Part shown: positions 28,749 through 37,440 of the stretch, piece after piece
Layout of the letters: the number at the start of each line of letters is the position of its first letter
Position numbering within the stretch: position 1 is the stretch's first letter
Assembly: GCF_023008405.1 (NCBI RefSeq)
Contig: NZ_CP095376.1
Coordinates: 2,504,001-2,568,000, forward strand
Direction: 5' to 3'
DNA length: 64,000 nt
DNA from: Amycolatopsis sp. FBCC-B4732
GTDB taxonomy: Bacteria > Actinomycetota > Actinomycetes > Mycobacteriales > Pseudonocardiaceae
Position numbers and translations under genes: made by a program
Notes under the pieces: generated by a model
What the model was told of the DNA's origin: nothing
The model's input: the letters and a program-made list of their open reading frames with translations, nothing else
Databases searched by the model: none

Positions 28749-30209
28749 TCAGCGGGTGCGGACCGCCGTCGTGCCGAGCAGCTCGTTGTCCTCGGGACGG
28801 GCGTCGCCGGGGTAGGGGGCGTCGATGCTCGCGACGACCTTGAACGCCGCCTTGCCCGCCGCGACGTCCGCCGCCGTGTACGTGTACGCGAAGGGGAACA
28901 CCGTCTTGCGGCCCGCCGCCGCCGGCACCCACTGCTCCGACTGCCCGACCTGCTGGTAGTAGGTGCCCTGGTCGTTCAGCCGGTACAGCGTGACCGTGAC
29001 GGTCTCGTCGTAGCGGGCGTTCGCCACCGACACCTTGATCTGCTTGGTGTCGTCGACCCGTGCCTTGGCCGGCACGACGAAGTCCGACAGCGCGACGTCG
29101 TGCGTTTCGACCTTGAGCGTGCCGGCGCCGGTTCCGGTGCGGCCGTCGGCGGTCGACCCGGTCACCTCGACCCGGTAGGTGCCGTCGGCCGCGTAGCGGT
29201 GGGTGATGGGCGCGCCGGTGATGGGGGCCGAGCCGCCGTCACCGAAGCGCACTTCGCCGCTGACGAACGGCCGGTTCAGGCTGTCGCCGGTGGACGGGGT
29301 CATGGTGACGTCGGAGTACACCGTCGGGGTGTCGGGGTAGGTGTTGACCCACGGCGAAAGGGGCGGCGCCACCTCGAGTTCGATGTTGTACAGCGACGCG
29401 GCGTCGACATCGTCGGCGACGCGGATCCGGTACGTCTCCCCGGCGACGCCGGAGAACACGGCGGGGCGGCGGTCGCCGGAGGCCACGCAGTCCACTTCGG
29501 ACAGCGCGTCCGCGGCCGTGCCGCGGTACACCGTGATGCCCGGGCCCCAGTCGTACATCGCCCGCACGCTCACCGGCCGGGTGCGGTCCGGGGTGAACCG
29601 GAACCACACGGACCGCTCGGCGGCCGGGTCGCAGCTCGGCTTGACCTCGCCGGGCTCGGCCGAAGCCACCGTCAGGTCGCCGGCGTACTGCCCGGGCACC
29701 GTGACCGCCGGGCCGGTCGCGAAGTCGTCGTTCGGCGCCGGCGGCACCGCGGCGAACCCGACGGTCAGGTCGCCCTGGTTGTACTGCTGGGCGAGCAGGA
29801 CGTGGTAGGTCGTCCCGGCGGTGGCGTGGAACGTCGCCGAGCCGGGGTTGCTCCACGCCGCGCAGGCGCCCGGCACCTGCGTCAGCGCCCCGCGGTCACC
29901 GGTGTAGACCGCGACGAACGGCCGCGAGGAGGTGCTCGACGACGGCGTCACCCGGACGATCGCGTCCGCGGCGGCGGTGTAGTCGTACCAGACGTTCCAG
30001 GTGGTGTAGGTCCCGCACGGCGTCGGGTCGCCGGGCGCGGTCGTCGCCTCGCGGGCGTCCTGGGACGCCTGGAACGGCAGCGCGGTGACGGGCGTGGCGG
30101 ACCCGAAGTCGTCGTTGGACGGCGCCGCCGCGTGGGCGACGCCGGGAGCCAGCAGCGCGGCCGTGGCGGCCACGAGGCCCGCGAGCAGCGGGCGGATGGA
30201 CGGTTTCAT
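28749..30209 (-). CDS. Secreted PKD-domain protein, paralogue of the next gene
   Basis: This is a 486-residue exported protein. A signal peptide (KPSIRPLLAGLVAATAALLA, cleaved after AHAA) is followed by two beta-rich pre-peptidase-like repeats, each starting PSNDDF or APNDDF. A PKD-like fold follows (FGDGGSAPITGAPITHRYAA, then DGTYRVEVTG near residue 330), and then a CARDB-like C-terminal domain. No catalytic motif is seen, so adhesion or matrix binding is likely. ATG 30209 has an AGGGGGAA site. It follows the paralogous gene by 14 bases on the same transcript. Confidence 0.85.
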   Translation of the reverse strand: MKPSIRPLLAGLVAATAALLAPGVAHAAAPSNDDFGSATPVTALPFQASQDAREATTAPGDPTPCGTYTTWNVWYDYTAAADAIVRVTPSSSTSSRPFVAVYTGDRGALTQVPGACAAWSNPGSATFHATAGTTYHVLLAQQYNQGDLTVGFAAVPPAPNDDFATGPAVTVPGQYAGDLTVASAEPGEVKPSCDPAAERSVWFRFTPDRTRPVSVRAMYDWGPGITVYRGTAADALSEVDCVASGDRRPAVFSGVAGETYRIRVADDVDAASLYNIELEVAPPLSPWVNTYPDTPTVYSDVTMTPSTGDSLNRPFVSGEVRFGDGGSAPITGAPITHRYAADGTYRVEVTGSTADGRTGTGAGTLKVETHDVALSDFVVPAKARVDDTKQIKVSVANARYDETVTVTLYRLNDQGTYYQQVGQSEQWVPAAAGRKTVFPFAYTYTAADVAAGKAAFKVVASIDAPYPGDARPEDNELLGTTAVRTR

Positions 30210-30223
30210 GGTGTTCCCCCTGG

Positions 30224-31720
30224 TCAGACGGCGGCGATGCGCGTGGCGGGCGGCTTGACGGTGGTGGCGATGGAGACCGCCGTGTTGTCCGCCGGGAAGG
30301 CGTCTTCCGCCGGGTACTGCAGCCGGACGTCGGCGCGGAACGCGACCTTGCCGGACAGCGCGTCGCCGGGGCCGAAGGTGTAGGAGAAGGGGAACCGGAC
30401 CTTGCCGGTGGCCCGCGCGGGCACCTGGAGCGTGAGCCGGCCGACGTCGGTCCAGGAGTCCCCGGACAGCTTGGACAGCGCGACGGTGACCGTCTCGGCG
30501 TACCGGGTGTTGGTCACGTCCACGGAGATCGGCTTGCTTTCCCCCTGCCGCGCCGAGGTGGGCACGACGAACTTGGCGATCCCGACGTCGTGCGTGAGCA
30601 CCGTGATCGGGACGTCGACCGTCTTGGTGCGCCCGTCGGGCGACTTCGCGTGGAGCGCGGCCGGGTAGACGCCGTCGGCCGCGTAGCGGTGGTACACGGT
30701 GTCCACGCCGACCGGGGCCGACTTGCCGTCGCCGAAGTCCCACGTCCCGCCGAGCGGCCGGTCGATCGCCTGGTACGAAGACGCGGAGAAGCCGACGTTG
30801 TCGAACACGGTCGCGGACGTCGGCGACACGTACACGTACGGGTCCAGCGGCGGCGCTGTGGCCAGTTCCAGCTCGACCGGCCCGTAACCGCGGTGCGGCC
30901 CGGTCACGCGGACGGCGTAGCGGGTGCCGGCCGCCGCCCCGAACGCGACCGGGTCGCCGGAGCTCCGCCTGCACGCGACCTGCGTCAGCTCCGCCAGCGA
31001 GTTCCCGGCGTACACGGTGACGGCGGCGGCCCCGTCGACCCGCGCGGTGAGCGAGCGCGCCGCGTCCGCTGCCGGCAGGGAGTACCAGACCGAGGGCTGG
31101 GCCTCGTCGTCCACGCAGGTCGACGCCGGCTCCCCGGCCTCGGTCGAGGCGAGCGAGAGGTCCGGCTGCCGCGTGAACGGCAGGGCGGTCACCGGCTCGG
31201 CGTCGGCGAAGGCGTCGTTGGCCGCCGGCGCGATCGTGTCGAGCGCGAACGACAGCGCGCCGCCCGGGGTCTCGATACCGGAGACCTGGAAGGAGTAGGT
31301 CGTCCCCGCGGTGGCCCGGAAGGTGATGGTGGCGTCCGTCCCGTAGTCGCAGCCGTCGGCCACGGGCTGCAGGTGCCCGCGCGCCCCGGTGCTCGCGGAC
31401 AGGACGGTGCGGTGGTCGCTGCCCGTCGTCGTGGCGCGCAGCAGACCGTCCTGGGTCGCGGTGTACCGGAACCAGACCGTCCCGCTCGCCGCGTTCCCCT
31501 CGCACCAGACCGGGTCGTCGGCCGCTTCGGTGGCCCCGCCGGTGTCCTCCTGCGCGGTGAACGGCAGCGCGGCGACGGCGGCCGGGCTGTCGAAGTCGTC
31601 GTTGGCCGGCGGCGCCGCGGCGTGCGCGACCCCTGGCACGGCGGTGGCCAGCGCCGCGGCCAGCACGGCGACCACGGCCGTCCGCCCTCTCGAGCCGCTC
31701 GAGCGTGAAGAAAACAGCAC
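30224..31720 (-). CDS. Secreted PKD-domain protein, first of a tandem pair
   Basis: This is a 498-residue exported protein with the same order as its downstream paralogue: signal peptide (RTAVVAVLAAALATAVPGVA, cleaved after AHAA), two repeats starting PANDDF and AANDAF, a PKD-like unit (WDFGDGKSAPVGVDTVYHRY) and a C-terminal domain beginning HDVGIAKFVVPTSARQGESK. GTG 31720 has a GAGGGGGA site. The pair clearly arose by tandem duplication, but the sequences have diverged well beyond recent copies. Function is unknown; extracellular matrix or surface structure is the most likely place. Confidence 0.85.
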   Translation of the reverse strand: MLFSSRSSGSRGRTAVVAVLAAALATAVPGVAHAAAPPANDDFDSPAAVAALPFTAQEDTGGATEAADDPVWCEGNAASGTVWFRYTATQDGLLRATTTGSDHRTVLSASTGARGHLQPVADGCDYGTDATITFRATAGTTYSFQVSGIETPGGALSFALDTIAPAANDAFADAEPVTALPFTRQPDLSLASTEAGEPASTCVDDEAQPSVWYSLPAADAARSLTARVDGAAAVTVYAGNSLAELTQVACRRSSGDPVAFGAAAGTRYAVRVTGPHRGYGPVELELATAPPLDPYVYVSPTSATVFDNVGFSASSYQAIDRPLGGTWDFGDGKSAPVGVDTVYHRYAADGVYPAALHAKSPDGRTKTVDVPITVLTHDVGIAKFVVPTSARQGESKPISVDVTNTRYAETVTVALSKLSGDSWTDVGRLTLQVPARATGKVRFPFSYTFGPGDALSGKVAFRADVRLQYPAEDAFPADNTAVSIATTVKPPATRIAAV

Positions 31721-31903
31721 GATTCGTTCCCCCTCGTGAACTTCCCCGCCCCCATGACGAAGATCCCTGCCGGACGTATCGGCGCTGCGCCGCCCGATGT
31801 GACCGGGTCGGGGCGGAATTAGACCGGATGCCGCAACAGCCGGGCACCGGCTGACAAAACCGGACACCCGGCGAGGGGTCCGTTCACGGCGAATCGGCTC
31901 TCG

Positions 31904-32041
31904 GTGGCCGCCTGTGGCTACGCTCGGGAGAAGAAGACGACGAAGCTGCGCGTCGCGGCAGCCATCAGTCCGTTCGTCATCGCCCTGACACTGGTCGAGC
32001 AGGTCGTGAACCTCATCAACCAGCTGAAGGATCTCTGGTGA
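31904..32041 (+). CDS. Possible 45-residue helical small protein
   Basis: A short frame from GTG 31904 to TGA 32041 encodes a basic start (YAREKKTTKLRVAAA) and an amphipathic helix (ISPFVIALTLVEQVVNLINQ, then LKDLW). Almost every third base is G or C, which suggests real coding, but no ribosome site is clear. It would be leaderless or start differently. It lies in the 524-base gap between the secreted PKD genes and the RHS toxin. The rest of that gap holds only the ribosome site of the toxin and a weak PHO-like repeat at 32213-32230. Confidence 0.4.
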   Translation: MAACGYAREKKTTKLRVAAAISPFVIALTLVEQVVNLINQLKDLW

Positions 32042-32244
32042 CGGGCCCGGACCAACCCCCCTCGTCGGGGCCCGGAAGTACTTCGGTGTGCCCCCACTCC
32101 GGCGTCCGGCCCCGGGTGGCCACGGGCACACTTCCGGGTGCGGTCGGGCAACCGCCGTCCCCCTTGCGCGCGTGGCCGAAAGGCCGTTGACGGCTTCGTG
32201 CTTTGATGGACGTTCAAGAAAGATTCACGGGGAGGTAGGGCGCC

Positions 32245-35200
32245 ATCAGCAACCCGTTGGTCGCGGAGACCAAGGACTCGACCAAGGCGTACTCGGGCAT
32301 CTCGCTGCTGGAGTCGGCGAACGACCTGAAATCCGCGATCGAATCAGGCGACTGGGCGTCGGTCGCGATGGGTGCCGTGGGCACCGCTCTGGACGCGTTG
32401 TCGATGGCGATGGACCCCTTCGGTGCCGTCCTCGCCGCCGGGGTCGGGTGGCTGATGGAGCACGTCGGCCCGCTGAAGGAGGCGCTCAACGGGCTGACCG
32501 GCAACGCCGACGAGATCGCCGCGCAATCCGAAACCTGGAAGAACGTCGCCACCGAGCTGGGCAGCATCGGTGAGGACCTGACCGGGATGGTGAAGGCCGA
32601 CACCGCGTCCTGGACCGGTAACGCCGCTGATACTTACCGTCAGCGGGCGCAGGACACCGTCACTTTGCTGGAGACTGCGCAGAAGGGCTGCGAAGGCGCT
32701 TCCAGTGGGGTGAAGACCGCCGGTGAGGTGGTGGCGGCGGTGCGGGCGCTGGTGCGGGACATCATCGCGGAGCTGATCGGGCATTTGATCAGCTGGGCGT
32801 TGCAGGTGGTGTTCACCTTGGGTATCGGTCTGACGTGGGTGGTGCCGCAGGTGGTCGGTGCGGTGGCGAAGACGGCGTCGAAGATCGCGGATCTGGTGAA
32901 GCGGCTGGTCACGGCGTTGAAGGCGTTGGTGCCGTTGTTGAAGCGGGCGGGGGATTTGTTCGCGGATGCGGCGAAGGCGTTGAAGAACATCAAGCCGGGT
33001 AAGGCGGGGCCGCCGCCGAAGCACGCGGACATCAACGGCAACCCGAAGGGCATCGACGGACCCCACGGCAAAGGCGACGGGCCGAACGGCAAGCCCGGCG
33101 ACGGGACTCACACCTCCGGCGCCAAGGGGCCTGACACCCCGCCCAAGACCGACCCGCCGCCGGCTTCGAAGGGCCCGGACGAGCCGCCGCCGAAGAGCCC
33201 GGAACCGCCGCCGCCCGCGACCCGGGGTGGGCCCGACGGGAACTCCACCACGCCTTCGGGCACGCCGAAGGGCAAGCCCAAGGACGGGCCGGACCCGGCC
33301 AAGAACAAGGAGCCCGACGAGAAGGTCTGCGAGTTCGACCCGATCGACGTCGCGACCGGCGACGTGCTGTTCACCGAGGTCGACCTCGTGGTGCCCGGCG
33401 CGCTCGGCGAGCTCGTCACCCGCAACCACGTGTCCTCCTACCGGGACGGCCGCTGGTTCGGCCCGTCCTGGACGGCGCTGCCCGACGAGCGGCTGACCCT
33501 CGACGCCGGCCTGGTGCGCTACCACTCGGCCGACGCGATGGTGCTCACGTTCCCGCTGCCCGCGCCCGGCGCCGGCACGACCTCCCAGCACGGCCCCCTG
33601 CGCCTGCTGCACGCCGACGGCGACGACTACGTCGTCACCGATCCCGGCCGCGGGCAGGCCCGGCGGTTCACCCCCGCCGGTGACGGCGAGCTGCTGCTGC
33701 GCGAAGTCCGGACCGAGGACGGCGAGTTCCTCGAACTCGACCGCGACCCCGCCGGCGCGCCGCTGCTGCTCACGCACTCCGCGGGCGCCCGGATCGCGTT
33801 CGACACCGCCGGCGGCCGCGTGCGGGCCATCCGGGCCGTCTCGCCCGGCGGGGACGTGCTCGTCGCGAACTACGACTACGACCGGTACGGGCACCTCGCG
33901 CAGCGCACCAACTCCACGCCCCGGCCCGCGCGCTACGACCACGACGCCGAGGGCAGGCTCACCGGCTGGACCGACCACAACGGCGCCTGGTACCGCTACG
34001 TCTACGACGAGGCGGGCCGCTGCGTCCGGACCGTCGGCGACCAGGGCTACCTCGACGGGGCCCTCGCCTACGCCGAAGGCCGCACCACGACCACCGACTC
34101 GCTGGGGCACCGGAAGGTGTTCGAGTTCGACGAGGCGGGCAACGTGGTCGCCGAGACCGACAAGCTCGGCGGCGTCACGCGCAGCGAATGGGGTCCGCAC
34201 AACCGCCTGCTGGCCCGCACCGACCCGCTCGGGCGGCGCACGGAGTTCGAGCACGACGCCGCCGGGATCCTGCGCGCGGTGCTGCGCCCGGACGGCACCC
34301 GCGTGCTGCTGACCGAACGCACCGAAGACACGCTCGAAATCGAGGTCGAGGCCGCCGGGGGAGTGTTCCGCCGCCGCTACCCGGCCACGGCGCTGCCCGA
34401 CCCCTACACCGACCCGCTCGGCGTGGCCGAAGACCAGGACGCCGAACAGCCGTCGACCGCCGAGCAGCCGCGCGACCCAGCCGCCCCGGCCGAGCCCGAC
34501 CTGTTCGGCCGCCCGCGCGCGGTGCGCGAGGCCGGTGGCCGCACGGCGCTGACCTGGACGGTCGAGGGCGACCTGCGGGCCGTCGTGGCCGCCGACGGCG
34601 CCCGGCAGCTGTGGACCTACGACGGCGAGGGCGGGGAGACGTCGCACACCGACGCGCTCGGCCGCGTCACCGTCACCGAGCGCGGGCCGTTCGGGCTGGT
34701 CACCGCCACGGCCGACCCCACGGGCGCGCGCACCACCCGCCGCTACGACACCGAGCTGCGCCTGCTCGCCGTCGTCGACCCCGCCGGGCGGACCTGGGAG
34801 TACACCTACGACGCCGAGGGCAGGCTGCGCACGCAGTCCGACTTCGACGGCCGGGTCACCCGGTGCGCCTACGACGCCGCCGGGCAGCTGGTCCGCCTGG
34901 AGAACGCCGCCGGCGAGGTCGTCGAGTACCGCTACGACCCGCTCGGCAACCTGACCGAGCGCACCTCCGCCGCGGGCACCGAGACCTACCGTTACGACCC
35001 GGTCGGCCGGCTCGTGCACGCCGCCGGCCCGGGCACCGCGGTCGAGCTGGCCCACGACGCCGAGGGGCGGGTCGTCCGGCAGACCACCGGCGGCCGCACC
35101 ACGACCTTCGGCTACGACAGCGAAACGGTGACCCGGCGGCGCACCCCGTCCGGAGTGGACGTCCGGTGGCACCGGACCGGCGACGCCGACCTGCTGGACG

Positions 35201-37083
35201 TCGCGGGCACCAGCCTGGCGCTGCAGCGCGACGACGCGGGGCGCACGGTCGCCGTAGCCGTCGGGGCGAACCCGTTGGTGCGCCAGGAGTTCGACGCCGC
35301 GGGCCGGCTCGCGGCGCAACGGACGCCCGCCGGGATCCGGCGCTACCACCGGCGTCCGGACGGCAGCGTCCTGGCGCGCGAAGACCCGGAAGGCGCGGTG
35401 CGGCACGAGTTCGACGTGACCGGCCGGATCACCGCGGTGCTGCGGCCCGGCACGGCCGAGCGCTACGCCTACGACGTCCTCGGCCACCTCGTGTCGTCGT
35501 CCCCGGGGACCGGTCCCGAAGCCGGCCCGCGCCGCTACACCGGTGGCGTGCTGGAGACGGCCGGCGCGGTGCGCTACGCCCACGACGCGCAGGGCCGGCT
35601 GGTCCGGCGGAGCGTCGGCGACCTGACCTGGACGTTCACCTGGGACGCCCAGGACCACCTGACGGCGGTGCGCACCCCGGACGGCGCCGACTGGCGCTAC
35701 CACTACGACGCGCTGGACCGCCGGATCGCGAAGCAGCGGCTGGACGCGGCGGGCGCGGTCGCCGAGCAGGTCGAGTTCACCTGGGACGGCAACGCACTGG
35801 TCGAAGCCCGGCACACGCTGGGCGGCGCGCCGGTCGAGACGTGGACGTGGGTGCACCACCCCGACGACGGCCGGCCGGTGGCGCAGGCGGTCACCACCCC
35901 GGACGGCCGCACGCGGCTGGCCGCGCTGGTCACCGACGACGTGGGCACGCCGGTGGACCTGGTGGGCGTGGACGGCGTGGTCCGGGCGGTGCGGACGAGC
36001 CTGTGGGGCCTGTCCGGCGCGGGCGCGGCCGAGACCCCGCTGCGGTTCCCCGGCCAGTACCTCGACCGCGAAACCGGGCTGCACTACAACGTCTTCCGGT
36101 ACTACGACCCGGCGAACGCCCGTTACATCTCGCCCGACCCGCTCGGCCTCGCGCCGGCGCCGAACCCGCTGACCTACGTCGGCGACCCGCTCGTGGCGGC
36201 CGACCCGCTCGGCCTCACCGCGGGCGGCTTCGGCTCGGACCCGAACGACCAGCGCCGGTTCTCCGGCCGATCGAACGCGGGCAAGTGCTCGAAGGCGGCC
36301 ACCCAGGCGGCGGCGCCGTACCCGAAGACCAAGCCGAACAAGGGCAGCAGCTCCGGCGGGACGTCGTCGAACCAGCCGGGCCCGGCCGCCAAGCCGTGGG
36401 GCAGCAAGGACCCGGTCAGCGGCCGCACGACCTCGCAGGGCGGCGGCACGTCGTCCGGGAAGCAGACCCTCGACGGGTCGCCGCGCCCCGGCGGCTCGAA
36501 GCCGCAGCCGGGCGAGCTCACCGACGTCAAGGACCTGGAGACCACCAAGCATTCGAGCTACAGCCCGGAGCTGCAGAACGAGCTGAACAACGTCAACGGG
36601 TACAAGCCGGACGGCAAGAACCGCTGGATCCGCGGCCACCTGCAGAACGACAACCTCGGTGGCCCGGGTCTGTCGGACAACATGACGCCGCTGACGTCGA
36701 CGGCGAACAAGAACATGTCCGGCAAGTTCGAGGGCCCGTTGAAGAACGCCAACGTCCGCTTGGAGCAGCTGAAGGCCAAGCCACCGACGGACGCCGAGCT
36801 GGGCCGCGCCGGCTTCAGCCCGAGCCAGTTCAACAAGGTCCGGGACGACATCCAGAACCTCAAGGTGGAGTACTCGGTCGAGGCCAGCCCGAACGTGAAG
36901 TTCCCGAACTCGCCCAACGGGTTCGAGAGGTCGATCCGCGACCACCTGGTGCTGAACGCGGAGTACAAGGGCCTCACCCCGGAGCTGCAGCAGTACATCG
37001 GCTTCGCGAAGGAGCCGAAGTTCCTCCCGCAGTTCCCGCCGGTCGGCACCAAGATGGACACCCTCACGGGCGCCTTCAGCTGA
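32245..37083 (+). CDS. RHS polymorphic toxin with WXG100-like N-terminus and nuclease tip
   Basis: This is a ~1612-residue polymorphic toxin. Residues 1-170 form a helical WXG100/type VII secretion-like region (ASWTGNAADTYRQRAQD) and ~250-355 are Pro/Gly-rich. DUF6531 starts near 361 (VCEFDPIDVATGDVLF). YD repeats run to ~1260, and the RHS core PGQYLDRETGLHYNVFRYYD near 1265 is followed by SPDPLG. The C-terminal tip contains RWIRGHLQNDNLGGPG and DNMTPLTSTANKNM near 1460-1490, typical of His-Asn DNA/RNA non-specific nucleases. The start looks like ATC 32245: GGGGAGG lies nine bases upstream, an in-frame TAG at 32236 blocks anything earlier, and ATC begins the expected SNPLVAE. TTG 32257 is the only other option. 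No immunity gene lies beside it; the next gene is convergent. Confidence 0.9.
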   Translation: MSNPLVAETKDSTKAYSGISLLESANDLKSAIESGDWASVAMGAVGTALDALSMAMDPFGAVLAAGVGWLMEHVGPLKEALNGLTGNADEIAAQSETWKNVATELGSIGEDLTGMVKADTASWTGNAADTYRQRAQDTVTLLETAQKGCEGASSGVKTAGEVVAAVRALVRDIIAELIGHLISWALQVVFTLGIGLTWVVPQVVGAVAKTASKIADLVKRLVTALKALVPLLKRAGDLFADAAKALKNIKPGKAGPPPKHADINGNPKGIDGPHGKGDGPNGKPGDGTHTSGAKGPDTPPKTDPPPASKGPDEPPPKSPEPPPPATRGGPDGNSTTPSGTPKGKPKDGPDPAKNKEPDEKVCEFDPIDVATGDVLFTEVDLVVPGALGELVTRNHVSSYRDGRWFGPSWTALPDERLTLDAGLVRYHSADAMVLTFPLPAPGAGTTSQHGPLRLLHADGDDYVVTDPGRGQARRFTPAGDGELLLREVRTEDGEFLELDRDPAGAPLLLTHSAGARIAFDTAGGRVRAIRAVSPGGDVLVANYDYDRYGHLAQRTNSTPRPARYDHDAEGRLTGWTDHNGAWYRYVYDEAGRCVRTVGDQGYLDGALAYAEGRTTTTDSLGHRKVFEFDEAGNVVAETDKLGGVTRSEWGPHNRLLARTDPLGRRTEFEHDAAGILRAVLRPDGTRVLLTERTEDTLEIEVEAAGGVFRRRYPATALPDPYTDPLGVAEDQDAEQPSTAEQPRDPAAPAEPDLFGRPRAVREAGGRTALTWTVEGDLRAVVAADGARQLWTYDGEGGETSHTDALGRVTVTERGPFGLVTATADPTGARTTRRYDTELRLLAVVDPAGRTWEYTYDAEGRLRTQSDFDGRVTRCAYDAAGQLVRLENAAGEVVEYRYDPLGNLTERTSAAGTETYRYDPVGRLVHAAGPGTAVELAHDAEGRVVRQTTGGRTTTFGYDSETVTRRRTPSGVDVRWHRTGDADLLDVAGTSLALQRDDAGRTVAVAVGANPLVRQEFDAAGRLAAQRTPAGIRRYHRRPDGSVLAREDPEGAVRHEFDVTGRITAVLRPGTAERYAYDVLGHLVSSSPGTGPEAGPRRYTGGVLETAGAVRYAHDAQGRLVRRSVGDLTWTFTWDAQDHLTAVRTPDGADWRYHYDALDRRIAKQRLDAAGAVAEQVEFTWDGNALVEARHTLGGAPVETWTWVHHPDDGRPVAQAVTTPDGRTRLAALVTDDVGTPVDLVGVDGVVRAVRTSLWGLSGAGAAETPLRFPGQYLDRETGLHYNVFRYYDPANARYISPDPLGLAPAPNPLTYVGDPLVAADPLGLTAGGFGSDPNDQRRFSGRSNAGKCSKAATQAAAPYPKTKPNKGSSSGGTSSNQPGPAAKPWGSKDPVSGRTTSQGGGTSSGKQTLDGSPRPGGSKPQPGELTDVKDLETTKHSSYSPELQNELNNVNGYKPDGKNRWIRGHLQNDNLGGPGLSDNMTPLTSTANKNMSGKFEGPLKNANVRLEQLKAKPPTDAELGRAGFSPSQFNKVRDDIQNLKVEYSVEASPNVKFPNSPNGFERSIRDHLVLNAEYKGLTPELQQYIGFAKEPKFLPQFPPVGTKMDTLTGAFS

Positions 37084-37440
37084 CCGGCGGGCCCCGCGGG
37101 GCACCGGGCTCGTCGAGCCCGGCGAGTTCGGAGGCCCGGGCCCAGCTGCGCCGCGGTCCAGTGCGCCGCCGGATGGGGCCGTGGTCGCGGGCGCTTTCAG
37201 TTGACCGGCGGGCCCTGCGGGGCGCCGAGCCCGGCGAGCCCGGCGAGCTCGGCGAGCTCGGCGAGTTCGGTGGCGATGCGGTCGGCGATCGGGAGTTGGG
37301 CCGCCCGGGCCGGTGGCAGGGCGGCGGTCCAGTGTTCCGTCGCCGTGCGCAGGTCGGCGTCGGATGGGGCCGTGGTCGCGGGCGCTTTCAGTCGACCGGC
37401 CGGCCCTGCGGGGCATCGGGCTCGTCGAGCCCGGCGAGTT
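37070..37440. repeat. Degenerate copies of the RHS and SARP gene ends
   Basis: The junction between the RHS stop (37083) and the SARP stop (37388) holds no gene. The motif GCGC(C/T)TTCAG(C/T)(T/C)GACCGGC, which covers the RHS stop and the SARP stop, occurs at about 37070, 37191 and 37382. The middle unit (191 bp) also repeats ~60 codons of the SARP C-terminus on the minus strand, ending with a stop at 37197, in a different frame from SARP. The first unit (~120 bp) is a shortened version. Both copies end with CGGATGGGGCCGTGGTCGCG before the next unit. Confidence 0.85.

Noticed and set aside
32213-32230. PHO box upstream of the RHS toxin
   Set aside because: GTTCAAG and ATTCACG are 11 bp apart, but both heptamers match the consensus poorly.
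32344-37416. Minus-strand frame of about 1690 residues opposite the RHS gene
   Set aside because: It has an Arg/Gly/Ala-rich composition with no domain and mirrors the RHS gene codon pattern.
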